Below, piece by piece: positions 16,791 to 26,281 of a stretch of DNA of 64,000 nt (its first letter is position 1; every line of letters starts with the position of its first letter). Origin of the DNA: Bacteroidota bacterium (GTDB taxonomy: Bacteria; Bacteroidota; Ignavibacteria; Ignavibacteriales; Ignavibacteriaceae). Under the pieces are notes generated by a model. It was not told the DNA's origin. It saw only the letters and a list, made by a program, of their open reading frames with translations, and ran no database searches. The DNA is taken from positions 30,061 through 94,060 of the forward strand of contig JAKAKL010000054.1 in NCBI GenBank assembly GCA_021824565.1, in the 5' to 3' direction. A program made the translations under genes and the position numbers.

Positions 16791-16979
16791 TCTAAGAACC
16801 CGGTCTGGCTTTCTAAGTGAGCACTCGTCACATCTAAGAGCCTGGTTTGACTTTCTAAGATACCGGTTCGAGTTTCTAAGTAGCCGGTCTGACTTTCTAA
16901 GTGAGCACTCGTCACATCTACGAATCTCGTCTAAGCATCTAAGATGTCATTCACAATATTTAAGAACTGCGGTTATAAA
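16791..16979 (-). repeat. Second tandem array, nine 21-bp units carrying TCTAAG
   Basis: TCTAAG or a one-base variant recurs at exactly 21-bp intervals: 16791, 16812, 16833, 16854, 16875, 16896, 16917 (TCTACG), 16938 and 16959 (TTTAAG). Two unit types alternate irregularly, one with GTCACA/AGCACTCG and one with CCGGTCTGACTT. On the minus strand much of it reads as heptads such as LESQTGY and LDVTSAH, open for about 45 codons and then closed by a stop. That frame differs from the open frame of the neighbouring 42-bp array. The rest of 16239-17028 holds no gene that I can recognise. Confidence 0.88.
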
Positions 16980-17028
16980 TCCACCCGGACTAACTCTATT
17001 TAGAAAATCTTACTTAAAACCTTTATAA

Positions 17029-17424
17029 TCACCACAGCGTCTTTATACCTTTTGCTTTTCTCAAATTTTTGTCCGCCGTTACAAGATATGTGTTATTCAA
17101 AATTGAAGTCGCACAAATAATTCTGTCAGCCGGGTCCTGGTTTATTTCTGAAGGCAAATCAACAGATAAAACGGCTATCTCCGGCGTCAATTCCTTAACT
17201 ATATAATTATTTGAAGCTCTTAATAATTTTATAAAATCAAGATAGGATACGTCGATTATTAATCTTTTCTTTTTTATTAACATTGCAATTTCCCAGAAAG
17301 ATATTTCGCTGAAGATCATGCCGTCCGTTTCATTTGCTTTATCAATTGTCCTTTTTGCATTACGGCTTAACAATGAAGGTCTTAACGCATTCCAAATAAT
17401 TACATGAGTATCAACCGTTATCAT
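17029..17424 (-). CDS. PIN-domain toxin (VapC-like)
   Basis: A 131-residue PIN-domain ribonuclease, probably the toxin of a type II toxin-antitoxin pair. The acidic metal-binding residues expected for the fold are visible in VDTHVIIW (start), FWEIAML, DPADRIICA and TADKNLRK. Length and motif order match the VapC family. The gene overlaps the upstream antitoxin gene by 14 bp, indicating coupled translation. It lies next to the 21-bp repeat arrays and the restriction-modification genes, in what looks like an accessory patch. Confidence 0.9.
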   Translation of the reverse strand: MITVDTHVIIWNALRPSLLSRNAKRTIDKANETDGMIFSEISFWEIAMLIKKKRLIIDVSYLDFIKLLRASNNYIVKELTPEIAVLSVDLPSEINQDPADRIICATSILNNTYLVTADKNLRKAKGIKTLW

Positions 17425-17653
17425 TATTTAAAGCGTCCCATTTAGAATTAATAGGAGATACTAAATCGCCGATAACGGCGCTTTTACCTATCTCTTTTAA
17501 TTTTTTTTTAGCGTCCTCCTTACCCGTTCCAGGAGGAACAAGCTTCGCTACTACCTTGCCTCTCGAAGTAATATTAAAAATATTTCCGTGTTCAATTTCT
17601 TTAATAACTTTCATCAGATTCGCTCTAAGCTCACTTACAGGAATTTTGTTCAT
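17411..17653 (-). CDS. Phd/YefM-type antitoxin
   Basis: An 80-residue antitoxin. The N-terminal half matches the Phd/YefM fold (IPVSELRANLMKVIKEIE, then ITSRGKVVAKLVP) and the C-terminal tail would bind the PIN toxin. The ATG at 17651-17653 is chosen because GAGGAAAG precedes it. A 17-codon in-frame extension without a ribosome-binding site is rejected. It overlaps the toxin gene by 14 bp. Paired TGTACA palindromes immediately upstream are a likely autoregulatory operator. Confidence 0.88.
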   Translation of the reverse strand: MNKIPVSELRANLMKVIKEIEHGNIFNITSRGKVVAKLVPPGTGKEDAKKKLKEIGKSAVIGDLVSPINSKWDALNNDNG

Positions 17654-17669
17654 TTTACTTTCCTCATCA

Positions 17670-17692
17670 TTTGTACAAATTAAATGTACAAA
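17670..17692. promoter_or_regulatory. Candidate antitoxin operator (paired TGTACA)
   Basis: TTTGTACA at 17670-17677 and TGTACAAA at 17685-17692 form an inverted repeat with two self-complementary TGTACA cores. It lies 17 bp upstream of the antitoxin start. Phd/YefM antitoxins typically bind short palindromes of this kind to repress their own operon. Binding here is inferred. Confidence 0.55.
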
Positions 17693-17754
17693 CAAAAAGT
17701 CCAATTATCAATTAAGAGCCGCCGACGATTTTGTTCTCTAAAGTATATTTTAAT

Positions 17755-19164
17755 TTACTTCAGCAGCACAAATTTCTTTACCTGCGTAAAGCTTCCCGCT
17801 TCCATTCTGTAAAAATAAATACCGCTTGCCAGTTGCTTGTTGTTAGCGGCTTGCTGCATATTTCCGCCGGAGGCGGATCCGCTGCCTATGGCGGAAAACT
17901 GGATACTGTAACTTCCGGCTTTTTGTTCTTCATCTACAAGCGTTGCTATTTTCTGTCCGGTTATGTTGTACACTTCAAGCAATACATTGCTCTGTTCCGG
18001 CAGCGTGTAGCTAATTGTTGTCGACGGGTTAAAAGGATTCGGATAATTCTGCAGCAGTTCAAACTTAGCAGGTTTCATAAATGAAGCATCGACAACATTA
18101 GAATATTTAAAGCTGCCGTTATTATCAATCTGCTTAAGCCTGTATTGAATATTTGTAACATTGCCAAGATTAGAAACATTATCAGTAAAGGAATATTCTT
18201 TAGGAGAATTACTGCTGCCCGATCCTTTCACAAATCCAATCTTTTCCCAATGACCATTGACTAATGACGGATGACTTTCATTATCATTGGTTATTAGTCT
18301 TTGTATTTCAAATCCGTAATTATTTAACTCTGTAGAAGTTTTCCATTGCAGACTGACAGCGTTTTCAGTTTCGCTCGCCGAAAAAGAAGTAAGCTCAACC
18401 GGCATCGGCGCATTTGAAGATGTAAAAGCCGCATAGTTCTCCAATGTTAAGTCATATCCGTACGGACCCGAATCAATTGCGCTTCCGGAACTCTCATCAA
18501 AATGGTAAAGCGCAAGTGTATGAGCATCGGAAACAAACGGCGCAGTTGGTTTTGTGTAAGTACTCCCGGTGTATCGGGACGTATCGGAAATCCTTACCTC
18601 ATCAATTTCTCCATAAAACGGATGATCATTACTTTCATCGGAACCCCAATCGCCAACTCTAAAAGGTACGGACTGATTATAGATTCCAGCCTTTTTGGAA
18701 GTACCTTCTGCAACAAGGCTGCCGTCTACATAAATCCTCATATTGTTAGTCGAAGTTCCTCCGTCATATACTGCCGCAATATGATGCCAGGTGTTTTTGG
18801 AAATCTGATATGTGTAAGCAAGCAGTTGTGATGTATTTGCTGAAGTGCCGTCGGAAGAAATTTGGAAGATCGGCACTCTTCCAGTACTTTCATTCGATAG
18901 TGAAAGATCATATGAGTATTGAGGACCATTCAAAACTGAATAGCTGACAACGGAAATTAATTCCGAGCCGTTGGCGTTGCCAAGCGTTATGTTAACCCAC
19001 GCTTCCAACGTTAACGCGCCTGTTATATCATCCAGATTTGCCGGACTGCTTGCCGACTCGCATCTGTTGTTTGAGGAGTCCGGGAAGCTTACGCAGTTTC
19101 CCTGTGCGCAAACTTCATATTGAAATACGACAGAGACGAAAAGTAAAAGTAAAAATGATTTCAT
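17755..19164 (-). CDS. Secreted LamG-like protein with T9SS sorting domain
   Basis: A 469-residue exported protein. A signal peptide (about residues 1-20) is followed by a concanavalin/LamG-like jellyroll (about 25-240), recognisable from [31 protein letters not shown] and [10 protein letters not shown] fibronectin-like linker (about 250-365) contains [20 protein letters not shown]. The C-terminal 95 residues are a T9SS type-A sorting domain ([13 protein letters not shown] through the final LLK). The sorting domain carries an extra Gly/Ser/Gln-rich insertion of about 16 residues, encoded by a palindromic sequence at 17863-17895. The protein probably binds a carbohydrate or other surface ligand. 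Confidence 0.88.
   Translation of the reverse strand: MKSFLLLLFVSVVFQYEVCAQGNCVSFPDSSNNRCESASSPANLDDITGALTLEAWVNITLGNANGSELISVVSYSVLNGPQYSYDLSLSNESTGRVPIFQISSDGTSANTSQLLAYTYQISKNTWHHIAAVYDGGTSTNNMRIYVDGSLVAEGTSKKAGIYNQSVPFRVGDWGSDESNDHPFYGEIDEVRISDTSRYTGSTYTKPTAPFVSDAHTLALYHFDESSGSAIDSGPYGYDLTLENYAAFTSSNAPMPVELTSFSASETENAVSLQWKTSTELNNYGFEIQRLITNDNESHPSLVNGHWEKIGFVKGSGSSNSPKEYSFTDNVSNLGNVTNIQYRLKQIDNNGSFKYSNVVDASFMKPAKFELLQNYPNPFNPSTTISYTLPEQSNVLLEVYNITGQKIATLVDEEQKAGSYSIQFSAIGSGSASGGNMQQAANNKQLASGIYFYRMEAGSFTQVKKFVLLK
17863..17895. repeat. Palindromic mini-repeat inserted in coding sequence
   Basis: TCCGCC-GGA-GGCGGA at 17863-17877 is a perfect hairpin. It is followed directly by an imperfect second copy with the same arms (TCCGCTGCC, TAT, GGCGGA). 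It falls inside the T9SS sorting domain of the LamG-like protein, exactly where other sorting domains in this window have no residues. Confidence 0.6.
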
Positions 19165-19236
19165 AAGCGCTCTCTTTCTTCCAAATTATTTGTATAAAAT
19201 ATTTCGTTTGTAACTGTTTGTTGATAATTAGAGTAA

Positions 19237-21300
19237 TTATTTCAAGAGTATCATTTTTTTGGTTACAAAGTAATTGCCGGATTGAAGCCTGTATAAATAA
19301 ACTCCGCTTGCAAGCTTATCCGCATTAAACGTTACAGAATACTTACCTGCAATTTTATTTTCATTAACGAGCGATTCAACTTCTCTTCCAAGTATGTCAT
19401 ATACTTTTATAACTACTTTACCGCTCGAAGGAATTTGATAGTTTATTGTAGTGCTCGGATTAAACGGATTAGGATAATTTTGATCAAGCTTATAGCTGGA
19501 TATAAGTTGATTCTTATCTTTTATACCTGTAGTCCCGCCGCCGTATTCAAATACCCAGGCGCGCGGCACTAAAGCCGTATCCGTTACGGTTTGGAGCTGA
19601 GGGGCAAGCTGAGTTACCAGTAACTCATCATGCCCGTCATTGTTTAAATCTCCCGCCAATGCATAACAGTTTTTATATGGTCCTGAAAGAGTGTCTACTA
19701 CTTCGCCGTCTGAGTTTACAAGAACATAGAAAGACTTAATTCCCGTCAAAAGATCACCTCTAGTTACATTAAAGACAAACTTATTCTTCCCGTCTCCATT
19801 TAGGTCTGTGTTTTTAATTTTCATTGGAGATTCTGCACCGCTGAGAAAGTTTATGTCTGCAAGCGAAATCCAGTCAGCGGGCATAAATGGACCAGCGATT
19901 GACTGGAAAGAATCTGTTGTATCGGCACATGTCCAGTCTGTTGTAAAAGCTGTGCCTGAATAAGAAATCATTTGCAAACCATTCCGGGTATTTAGAAAGC
20001 TATTCGTTGATTGGAATTTTATTCCAAGCATCCGGTTTTTGCCATCACTCTTAAAATCTCCAACCGCTACCACCTGGAAGGTTGAATCATACCATACCGG
20101 TTCAGTACCTTTACTTAAATCATAAATAAAAGTTCCTCCCGAGCTCCCGAACAAAGTACTAAAGGATGTAGCAACTATTATTTCTTTATTCGGTGAGTCA
20201 TTCACGTTTTGTACAAAATATCTAACTATGGTACCTGGTACTTCGATCCTATATTTTATATTGAATTTATTGTCAAAAACGTAAATAGAATCCCCGCCGC
20301 CATAAGAGTTCGTTGTTGATGCAACTGTTTCGTATGGAGAACTTCCGTCAACATTTTCCGGCACTAAGTACATAGAGTTTAGAGCCGGAAGAATGGCAAT
20401 GCTCTGGAATTTCTTGATCGAAGCATTCCATTGAAAGAATTGCGGAGAGCCATCTACTGATGATACCAATTCCGGGATGCCGTCGCCGTTTAAGTCCGCA
20501 CTGGTCGTTGCATGAAGTCCAAAGATTAACGTAAGTATAGTTGCTCTTGTTTCGTCAATAGAGTCAATAACAGAAAAATTATTATAAACGTAAAATCTAT
20601 AAGCATAATTGGATAAAAAGCCGAGGTTTTTTAAACCAATAATTTCTTTCAATCCGTCGCCGTTAAGATCCATGTTGGGATATGAGTCGCTGGTAGGGAC
20701 GTTCGAAACAAAAAAGCCGCCCTGTCCGTTTTCTCCCTGGTTAAAATTGATGATTGAATTTCCATTAATTTTATCATATATTTTTGCAACCGGCGAACCA
20801 ATTGAACCGGTGTTCAATCCTCCGATATGTATTAAGAAATCAAGTTTGTTTGTATCCGTCAAAGGGAAATAGTCCGATTCTGTAATCATAGGCTTTTTGA
20901 AAGATGTATCCGAGTAGCTTACATTAACACTATAGTTTGACGTATTAAAAAAGTAGGATGTAACTGTCCCTGCTCCGGTATCCTGCTTTACGCCGTATAA
21001 AGTTTTCTTCCCGGTTCCGTCATTTAAAGCGTTAAATCCTTTTGTAGTAGCAAAAAGATTTAAATTCGGATTAAAGAGATCAAGACTGTCCATTTCAAAT
21101 ATTGTATTGATTTTTGAGCCGGTCACCTTCAACGGAGTAGTTTTTAACTTTAATGATGTACTCTGGGTTCTATAAATCGGCGCGTTTGGATTTAATGATT
21201 TCTGCATACCGTTTTGATTTGCAATAAAGACGGACTGCTGCGGCAAGGAAATTCCGCTGATAAAGCAGAGCATCAAAATAATTTTTATCAATGTTCTCAT
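19237..21300 (-). CDS. Secreted FG-GAP/VCBS-repeat protein with T9SS sorting domain
   Basis: A 687-residue exported protein. After a signal peptide (about residues 1-21) comes a region with several FG-GAP/VCBS-type calcium-binding repeats, visible as DLNGDGLKEIIG, DLNGDGIPELVS, DLNGDGKNKFVF and DLNNDGHDELLV. These usually build a beta propeller. The C-terminus is a T9SS type-A sorting domain ([19 protein letters not shown] to the final LLK). It lies 72 bp upstream of the LamG-like protein on the same strand, so the two may be co-expressed surface proteins. The ligand is unknown. Confidence 0.88.
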   Translation of the reverse strand: MRTLIKIILMLCFISGISLPQQSVFIANQNGMQKSLNPNAPIYRTQSTSLKLKTTPLKVTGSKINTIFEMDSLDLFNPNLNLFATTKGFNALNDGTGKKTLYGVKQDTGAGTVTSYFFNTSNYSVNVSYSDTSFKKPMITESDYFPLTDTNKLDFLIHIGGLNTGSIGSPVAKIYDKINGNSIINFNQGENGQGGFFVSNVPTSDSYPNMDLNGDGLKEIIGLKNLGFLSNYAYRFYVYNNFSVIDSIDETRATILTLIFGLHATTSADLNGDGIPELVSSVDGSPQFFQWNASIKKFQSIAILPALNSMYLVPENVDGSSPYETVASTTNSYGGGDSIYVFDNKFNIKYRIEVPGTIVRYFVQNVNDSPNKEIIVATSFSTLFGSSGGTFIYDLSKGTEPVWYDSTFQVVAVGDFKSDGKNRMLGIKFQSTNSFLNTRNGLQMISYSGTAFTTDWTCADTTDSFQSIAGPFMPADWISLADINFLSGAESPMKIKNTDLNGDGKNKFVFNVTRGDLLTGIKSFYVLVNSDGEVVDTLSGPYKNCYALAGDLNNDGHDELLVTQLAPQLQTVTDTALVPRAWVFEYGGGTTGIKDKNQLISSYKLDQNYPNPFNPSTTINYQIPSSGKVVIKVYDILGREVESLVNENKIAGKYSVTFNADKLASGVYLYRLQSGNYFVTKKMILLK

Positions 21301-21528
21301 TTACTACTCCTATAGTTTTATTATAATTTATTTCTGCTAGAACTTCTAAAAGAGAATCGTCAGGATGAAAAAGTATCTCTGAACCGCTGAAGCAAAATAA
21401 ATTATGACTGAAGGCTCTTCAATCGCATGATAGTAGTAATTGTAATTCGGCTATAAATATTTTTGATGTGAATAATAAAATTGAATTGAACTCGCGCCCT
21501 TAAATATATCCTCTTTATCTTTAACTTC

Positions 21529-22155
21529 TTATTTTGTGCTTTGGACTTTAAGCAGCGCTTCCGTCCTTGAATGAACTTGAAGCTTTTCATATATGTTTCT
21601 GATGTGGGTTCTTACAGTTTCGATACTGATAAAAAGCAGGTCGGCAATTTCTTTATACCTGTAGCCTTTGGAAAGGTAATTAAGAATTTCAATTTCCCTG
21701 TTGGAGAGATCATTATCTTTTACAGCGTCGTTTTTGTTCTGGAATGATTGAACAACCTTTCTCGCGATCTGACTGGACATCGGAGAGCCGCCGTTGTAAA
21801 CGTCTCTTACAGCGTCAAGCAACTGCGCCGGTGAAGTTTTCTTCAGAATATACCCGCTAGCGCCGGCTTGAAGCGATTTAAAAATAATTTCGCCCTCTTC
21901 AAAAATTGTCAGCATTATAATTTGAATTTCTCTTCTTATTTTTTTAAGCTCGCTTACGCATTCAATCCCGGACATTCCGGGAAGATTAATATCCATTAAA
22001 ACAACGTCAACGTTAAGCGCGGGAACCTTTTTAAGCGCGTCTTCCGCATTGGAAAATTTAGCGGCGCATTTAAATCCTTCCGATGAGTTGAGCAGATAGG
22101 ATAAACCTTCTCTTATTTCATCGTTGTCTTCAACTAAAGCAATATTTATTATCAT
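21529..22155 (-). CDS. NarL/FixJ-family response regulator
   Basis: A 208-residue two-component response regulator. The receiver domain (about residues 1-120) has the acidic pocket LVEDND, the phosphoacceptor in VVLMDINLPGMSG and the lysine in YILKKTSP. The C-terminal LuxR-type HTH (about 145-205) includes LSNREIEILNYLSKGYRYKE and SIETVRTHIRNIYEKL. The ATG at 22155 is preferred; an in-frame TTG at 22206 would add 17 non-conserved residues. The gene is 81 bp downstream of the sensor kinase gene, which is its likely partner. Confidence 0.93.
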   Translation of the reverse strand: MIINIALVEDNDEIREGLSYLLNSSEGFKCAAKFSNAEDALKKVPALNVDVVLMDINLPGMSGIECVSELKKIRREIQIIMLTIFEEGEIIFKSLQAGASGYILKKTSPAQLLDAVRDVYNGGSPMSSQIARKVVQSFQNKNDAVKDNDLSNREIEILNYLSKGYRYKEIADLLFISIETVRTHIRNIYEKLQVHSRTEALLKVQSTK

Positions 22156-22236
22156 TGTTCTTAAATAATTTGACGGAAATTTATCTTGCAAACGGTTATT
22201 GATCAATCACATGAAAGTAGTATAATATTTTTTCCT

Positions 22237-24573
22237 TCAGCCGGTTTTTGAATGAATAATAATTTCGGTTCCTTTTCCTTCAGATGATTTAATCTCAACA
22301 TCGCCCTCAATCTCAGAAATTCTCTTTTGCATATTTGTAAGACCGTTTCCGAATCCCGATTGCTGCGCGGTATTAAACCCGGCGCCGTTGTCTTTAATCG
22401 CAATTGTTATTACATGATCATTAAGATTTAGTCTTAGAACAACTTTGTTTGCACCGGAGTGCTTCACAACATTATTCAAAGCTTCTTTGACAACCAGGAA
22501 AAGGTTTCTCCTGTATTCGGCAGACAAATTAATTAAAGGAATATTTTCAAGAAACTCAAAGTTTGCCGTAATATTCGTTCCCTCCAAAAAGCCGGAAGTA
22601 TATTCGCGAATATATGCGGCAAAATTATCAAGCTTATCATTCTTGGGATTTATCGCCCAGATAATTTCGCTAATGTTATCAACCACTTCTCTTGATATGC
22701 TTGAAATTTTGGCAATGCTTTGTTTAGTAACATCTTTATTATTCATTTCTTTATAAGCCATATCGCTAAGCAAAGCAATTTTGGTTAAGCTTGAACCGAC
22801 TTCATCATGCATGTCCTTGGAAATTCTAAGTCTTTCTCTTTCAAGAAGCGTCTGGCGCTCCAGTTCCAGTTTATATAAGATCGACATTTGCAGAATTGCT
22901 GCCGCTCTGTTTGCAAGAAGATTAAGCATATCAATATCCTGCCTGGAATAAATTCTTTCTGAAAGCTTGCTTCCACAGACGAAGCAGCCGAAATGCTTAT
23001 CTTCATATTTTACCGGCGTAATAACTTCAGCATGAACGATGTCAAAAAGCTCCGGTATCTCTTTTAATTCGCTGACGGCAAAAGTTTTTCCAAACTTTAT
23101 TTTTTCCAGCATATCATCTGCGGCTTTGAATGACACCGCTCCATTGTCTTTCTTGATCCCGAGTTTAAAGCATGAATTAAGAACGCATTCATTATTCATA
23201 GTCATAAAAACAAACGAAGAAAAATGGAATATGTTATCCAGCTGAAAGCAGATTTCATCGATCAAAGAATTATAATCGTATTTCCCGATAAGGTTATGTT
23301 CAAAATTTAGCGCTGCAAAAGTAGGATTATACTTTTCTCTATGAAACAATCTGTCAATTCGGCTTTGCAAGAACTCGCGTGAAGGAATAAATAATATTAC
23401 TGAAAATGTAAGACCTATTAGATGAGATAAATTAGATGTGTCGCCGACTATTAATTTTGTAAGAAAATAAATGAAATAATATCCCGCGATTAAAACCCCG
23501 GTTAATGCGGAATATAATAGTCCCTTCTTGAGTATTATTTCTATTTCCCAAATCTTGTATCGCAAAATCGCGAATGAAATGCTCGTTAAAAGTATCAAAG
23601 TTCCAAACGACCAGGCTATTGTTTCCGGCAGGTTCGAATATTCGATTTCTATTTTCCATAATATTCTCGGGAACAAGCCGAATATCGTTTCAGGAAGAAG
23701 CCCGAACACAACACCAAACATCACCCATCTAAGCTGATTATGATATATTATTTCTTTAGTAGATAAAAAGTTGTTCACGCTAATTAAAGAAGCTGAAAGA
23801 AGAGTTATTCCCATCCACAAAACTCCTGCCTGCAAAGATGTTCGTTGAATAAAATCGGCTCGATAATTTAACTGATTTTGAAGATTTACTACGGAAGCTA
23901 TCAGTGCGGCGCCGACAACAAACGAAACCGAATATACAGGGATCATTATTGATTTAATTTTTCTTAAGGAAAAACTTTCCCGGGGAAACAGCAAAAAGAA
24001 ATGAATAAGTAATGCGCCTAAAAAAGGAAATGAAAATGCGAAGATAGATGTTCTAATTAAACCCAATTTATCGTCAATAAATAAAACTGAATTTAAACAA
24101 ACGGCAAACACCTGCGAAAAAAGAAAGAACAACTTTGAAGTTATGTGTTTTGGTTCTTTATACAAAACAAATATTCCGATGCTTAGTACCACCAGAATTA
24201 AAAAGTAATAAGGCACATAAAAGGATTTGTCATCTTCCCACATAGAGTGCGGTTTGACGTTTACAACTATCTCTTTGCCGTTCCGTAATATTTCATACTT
24301 TACAAAGGACTTTAAATCCTCCATGCCGCTGTTTGTGTATATAAAAAAATTTTTAACGGGCAAATTATTCCGAGAGATTATTATATCTCCACTCATTAAG
24401 CCTGCTTTTTCTGCATTGCTTCCCTTGTCGATTGAAATAATTATTTCTTTACCGTTGCGGTTTTCAGAATTTACACCGTCATCAATATTATGCATCCAGC
24501 CGTAGATGTACATGCTGCATTCCGCTATGACTATAAAAGTCAATATCAAATATTTAAATGGAAATTCCTTCAA
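22237..24573 (-). CDS. Membrane sensor histidine kinase with PDZ domain (NarX/ComP type)
   Basis: A 778-residue sensor kinase. It has an N-terminal membrane helix, a PDZ-like domain (about residues 40-105, GSNAEKAGLMSGDIIISR) predicted to face outside, a block of about eight membrane helices (about 120-400) and a GAF-like region (about 420-570). A HisKA_3 dimerisation helix follows with the phosphoacceptor in ISKDMHDEVGSSL, and then an HATPase (NNVVKHSGAN, IKDNGAGF, GNGLTNMQKR). The layout resembles ComP-like kinases that pair with NarL-type regulators, as found next to it. The predicted start is a TTG at 24571-24573 without a clear ribosome-binding site; no upstream in-frame ATG was found, so the start is uncertain. 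Confidence 0.9.
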   Translation of the reverse strand: MKEFPFKYLILTFIVIAECSMYIYGWMHNIDDGVNSENRNGKEIIISIDKGSNAEKAGLMSGDIIISRNNLPVKNFFIYTNSGMEDLKSFVKYEILRNGKEIVVNVKPHSMWEDDKSFYVPYYFLILVVLSIGIFVLYKEPKHITSKLFFLFSQVFAVCLNSVLFIDDKLGLIRTSIFAFSFPFLGALLIHFFLLFPRESFSLRKIKSIMIPVYSVSFVVGAALIASVVNLQNQLNYRADFIQRTSLQAGVLWMGITLLSASLISVNNFLSTKEIIYHNQLRWVMFGVVFGLLPETIFGLFPRILWKIEIEYSNLPETIAWSFGTLILLTSISFAILRYKIWEIEIILKKGLLYSALTGVLIAGYYFIYFLTKLIVGDTSNLSHLIGLTFSVILFIPSREFLQSRIDRLFHREKYNPTFAALNFEHNLIGKYDYNSLIDEICFQLDNIFHFSSFVFMTMNNECVLNSCFKLGIKKDNGAVSFKAADDMLEKIKFGKTFAVSELKEIPELFDIVHAEVITPVKYEDKHFGCFVCGSKLSERIYSRQDIDMLNLLANRAAAILQMSILYKLELERQTLLERERLRISKDMHDEVGSSLTKIALLSDMAYKEMNNKDVTKQSIAKISSISREVVDNISEIIWAINPKNDKLDNFAAYIREYTSGFLEGTNITANFEFLENIPLINLSAEYRRNLFLVVKEALNNVVKHSGANKVVLRLNLNDHVITIAIKDNGAGFNTAQQSGFGNGLTNMQKRISEIEGDVEIKSSEGKGTEIIIHSKTG

Positions 24574-24782
24574 CGGCTTAAAGCTATCTTTTTTTTGACT
24601 TGGATAATATAATACTCTAAAAAATATTTTCCACTAAGTTTTTATAGATGTATCAAAATAAACCTATTCTGAAAAAAAGTCTCAAAATATTTTCTCAAAA
24701 CATTTCAAAAAAATCATTTTCAAATAAATTTTAATGGTATGGTTATTGGAATTTTACGGGAAACAAAAAGAAGAAGGTCATT

Positions 24783-25169
24783 ATGGTTTTAACAGATATA
24801 ATTGCTCTTTCGTCATTACTCATTTTTGCAGCAGCAGCATTTTACGTGCTTGTAGCTTTTATAATATTCAAATTCAAGAATAGAGGGAAAATAAATCCTC
24901 ACCTAAAGAAAACCATAATAGATAAAGTCAGCGCTGTCGCAGAGAAACCGCGCCCAAATAATTTGATCATACAAAAACCTTTAAATAATTATTATGATAA
25001 TATGAACAAAGTTGCTGGCTATATAGATGGAAGACCGGTTATATATGTTAATGATAATAATGCAGAGCTTATTTACCGCGAAAATATTCTTAGACAAAAT
25101 TACCGTAAACGTCAGCCGCGCCCAAAGCATCGTAAAGTTTATCAAAAGCATGAAATAAGATTTAATTAG
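24783..25169 (+). CDS. Small single-pass membrane protein
   Basis: A 128-residue protein that I do not recognise. One hydrophobic helix (about residues 8-30) is followed by a basic, Asn/Lys/Arg/Tyr-rich tail of about 95 residues, probably cytoplasmic. The tail ends in a cluster of Arg, Lys and His. The start ATG follows GAAGAAGG. It is a single-gene transcript, divergent from the histidine kinase, with its own strong terminator at 25192. The basic tail could bind nucleic acid or membrane surface, but nothing in the sequence proves that. Confidence 0.72.
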   Translation: MVLTDIIALSSLLIFAAAAFYVLVAFIIFKFKNRGKINPHLKKTIIDKVSAVAEKPRPNNLIIQKPLNNYYDNMNKVAGYIDGRPVIYVNDNNAELIYRENILRQNYRKRQPRPKHRKVYQKHEIRFN

Positions 25170-25191
25170 TGATCCCGCAGATCGCCTCCTT

Positions 25192-25243
25192 AATATTGGG
25201 ACAGTGATTCTTAAAATTAACCGTCATTGTCCCAATATTTTTT
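25192..25243 (+). terminator. Intrinsic terminator with 15-bp stem
   Basis: AATATTGGGACAGTG (25192-25206) pairs with CATTGTCCCAATATT (25225-25239), with one G-U pair, and is followed by a T tract. It starts 22 bp after the stop of the small membrane protein gene and separates it from the convergent aldo/keto reductase gene. Confidence 0.85.
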
Positions 25244-25267
25244 CCCCTTAAAACATTAAAATATTTT

Positions 25268-26281
25268 CTACCTTAACGTTACCTTAGGATCTTTTGATCT
25301 CGGCAAATCATACCATAAAGAATCAAGAAATTCCAGTTCATCATTTTCCAACGTAATATCCACAGCTTTCAAACTATCTTCAAGATGTTCCGGCTTGCTT
25401 GCGCCGACAATAGCAGAAGTTACCACAGGCTGATTCAAGACCCATGCAATTGAAATATGAGTTAACGATTTATTTCTTTCTCTAAAGAACTTTTTCATTT
25501 TGTCAACCGCGTCGAACTGCGCTTCCTGCCAATAACGATCGCGGTATAATCTGCTTGCCTCAGGAAGATTAAATCGTCCCAGTTCATTCTGTTCGCTTTC
25601 GCGTTTGTGTTTGCCGGTCAAAAATCCTCCGGCTAAAGGATTATACACAATAACTCCGACTCCCTCTTCTTTGCACAAAGGGAATAATTCCTTTTCAAAT
25701 TCACGAAATAATAAATTGTATCTCGGCTGGATACAGTTATATCTTTCGATGCCGAGCTTGTCGCTCGTCCACAGTGCTTTAGCAAGCTGGAATGCTTGAT
25801 AATTGCTGCATCCTATATATCGCGCCTTGCCTGAGCGGACTATATCATCAAGCGCTCTTAATGTTTCATCAATCGGCGTATTAGGATCATAAAAGTGCAC
25901 CTGGTAAAGATCAATAAAATCAGTTTGAAGCCGTTTTAAACTTGCGTCAATCGCATCCATAATATGTCTTCGTGAAAGACCCTGATCATTTGGAGCGTCG
26001 CTCATCTTGCCGTTGCATTTAGTTGCAAGTATTGTCTCGTGTCTTCTGCCGGTGTTCGCTTTCATCCATTTGCCGATTATAGTTTCGGTATCGCCTGCAG
26101 TTTTAATACTTACAGGCAGCGGATAAACGTCTGCAGTATCAATAAAATTCACTCCCGTCTCCCACGCTTTATTTAAAATAGCGAACGATGTTTTTTCATC
26201 GCACTGATAGCCGAATGTCATTGTACCAAGACAGACTTCACTTACTTTAAGCCCGGTACGTCCTAAGCGTTTAATTTTCAT
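25268..26281 (-). CDS. Aldo/keto reductase
   Basis: A 337-residue NAD(P)H-dependent oxidoreductase of the aldo/keto reductase superfamily (TIM barrel). Visible family features are the start GRTGLKVSEVCLGTMTFG, the catalytic Asp and Tyr in NFIDTADVYP, the Lys in LATKCNGK, the His in YQVHFYDP and the cofactor region AIVGASKPEHLEDSL. It belongs to the broad subfamily of general carbonyl reductases (YajO/IolS-like). The physiological substrate is unknown. It is a single minus-strand gene with no obvious operon partner. Confidence 0.92.
   Translation of the reverse strand: MKIKRLGRTGLKVSEVCLGTMTFGYQCDEKTSFAILNKAWETGVNFIDTADVYPLPVSIKTAGDTETIIGKWMKANTGRRHETILATKCNGKMSDAPNDQGLSRRHIMDAIDASLKRLQTDFIDLYQVHFYDPNTPIDETLRALDDIVRSGKARYIGCSNYQAFQLAKALWTSDKLGIERYNCIQPRYNLLFREFEKELFPLCKEEGVGVIVYNPLAGGFLTGKHKRESEQNELGRFNLPEASRLYRDRYWQEAQFDAVDKMKKFFRERNKSLTHISIAWVLNQPVVTSAIVGASKPEHLEDSLKAVDITLENDELEFLDSLWYDLPRSKDPKVTLR

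Noticed and set aside
22156..22206. TTG start extension of the response regulator
   Set aside because: The added residues are not conserved in the receiver family; the ATG at 22155 opens directly at the first strand.
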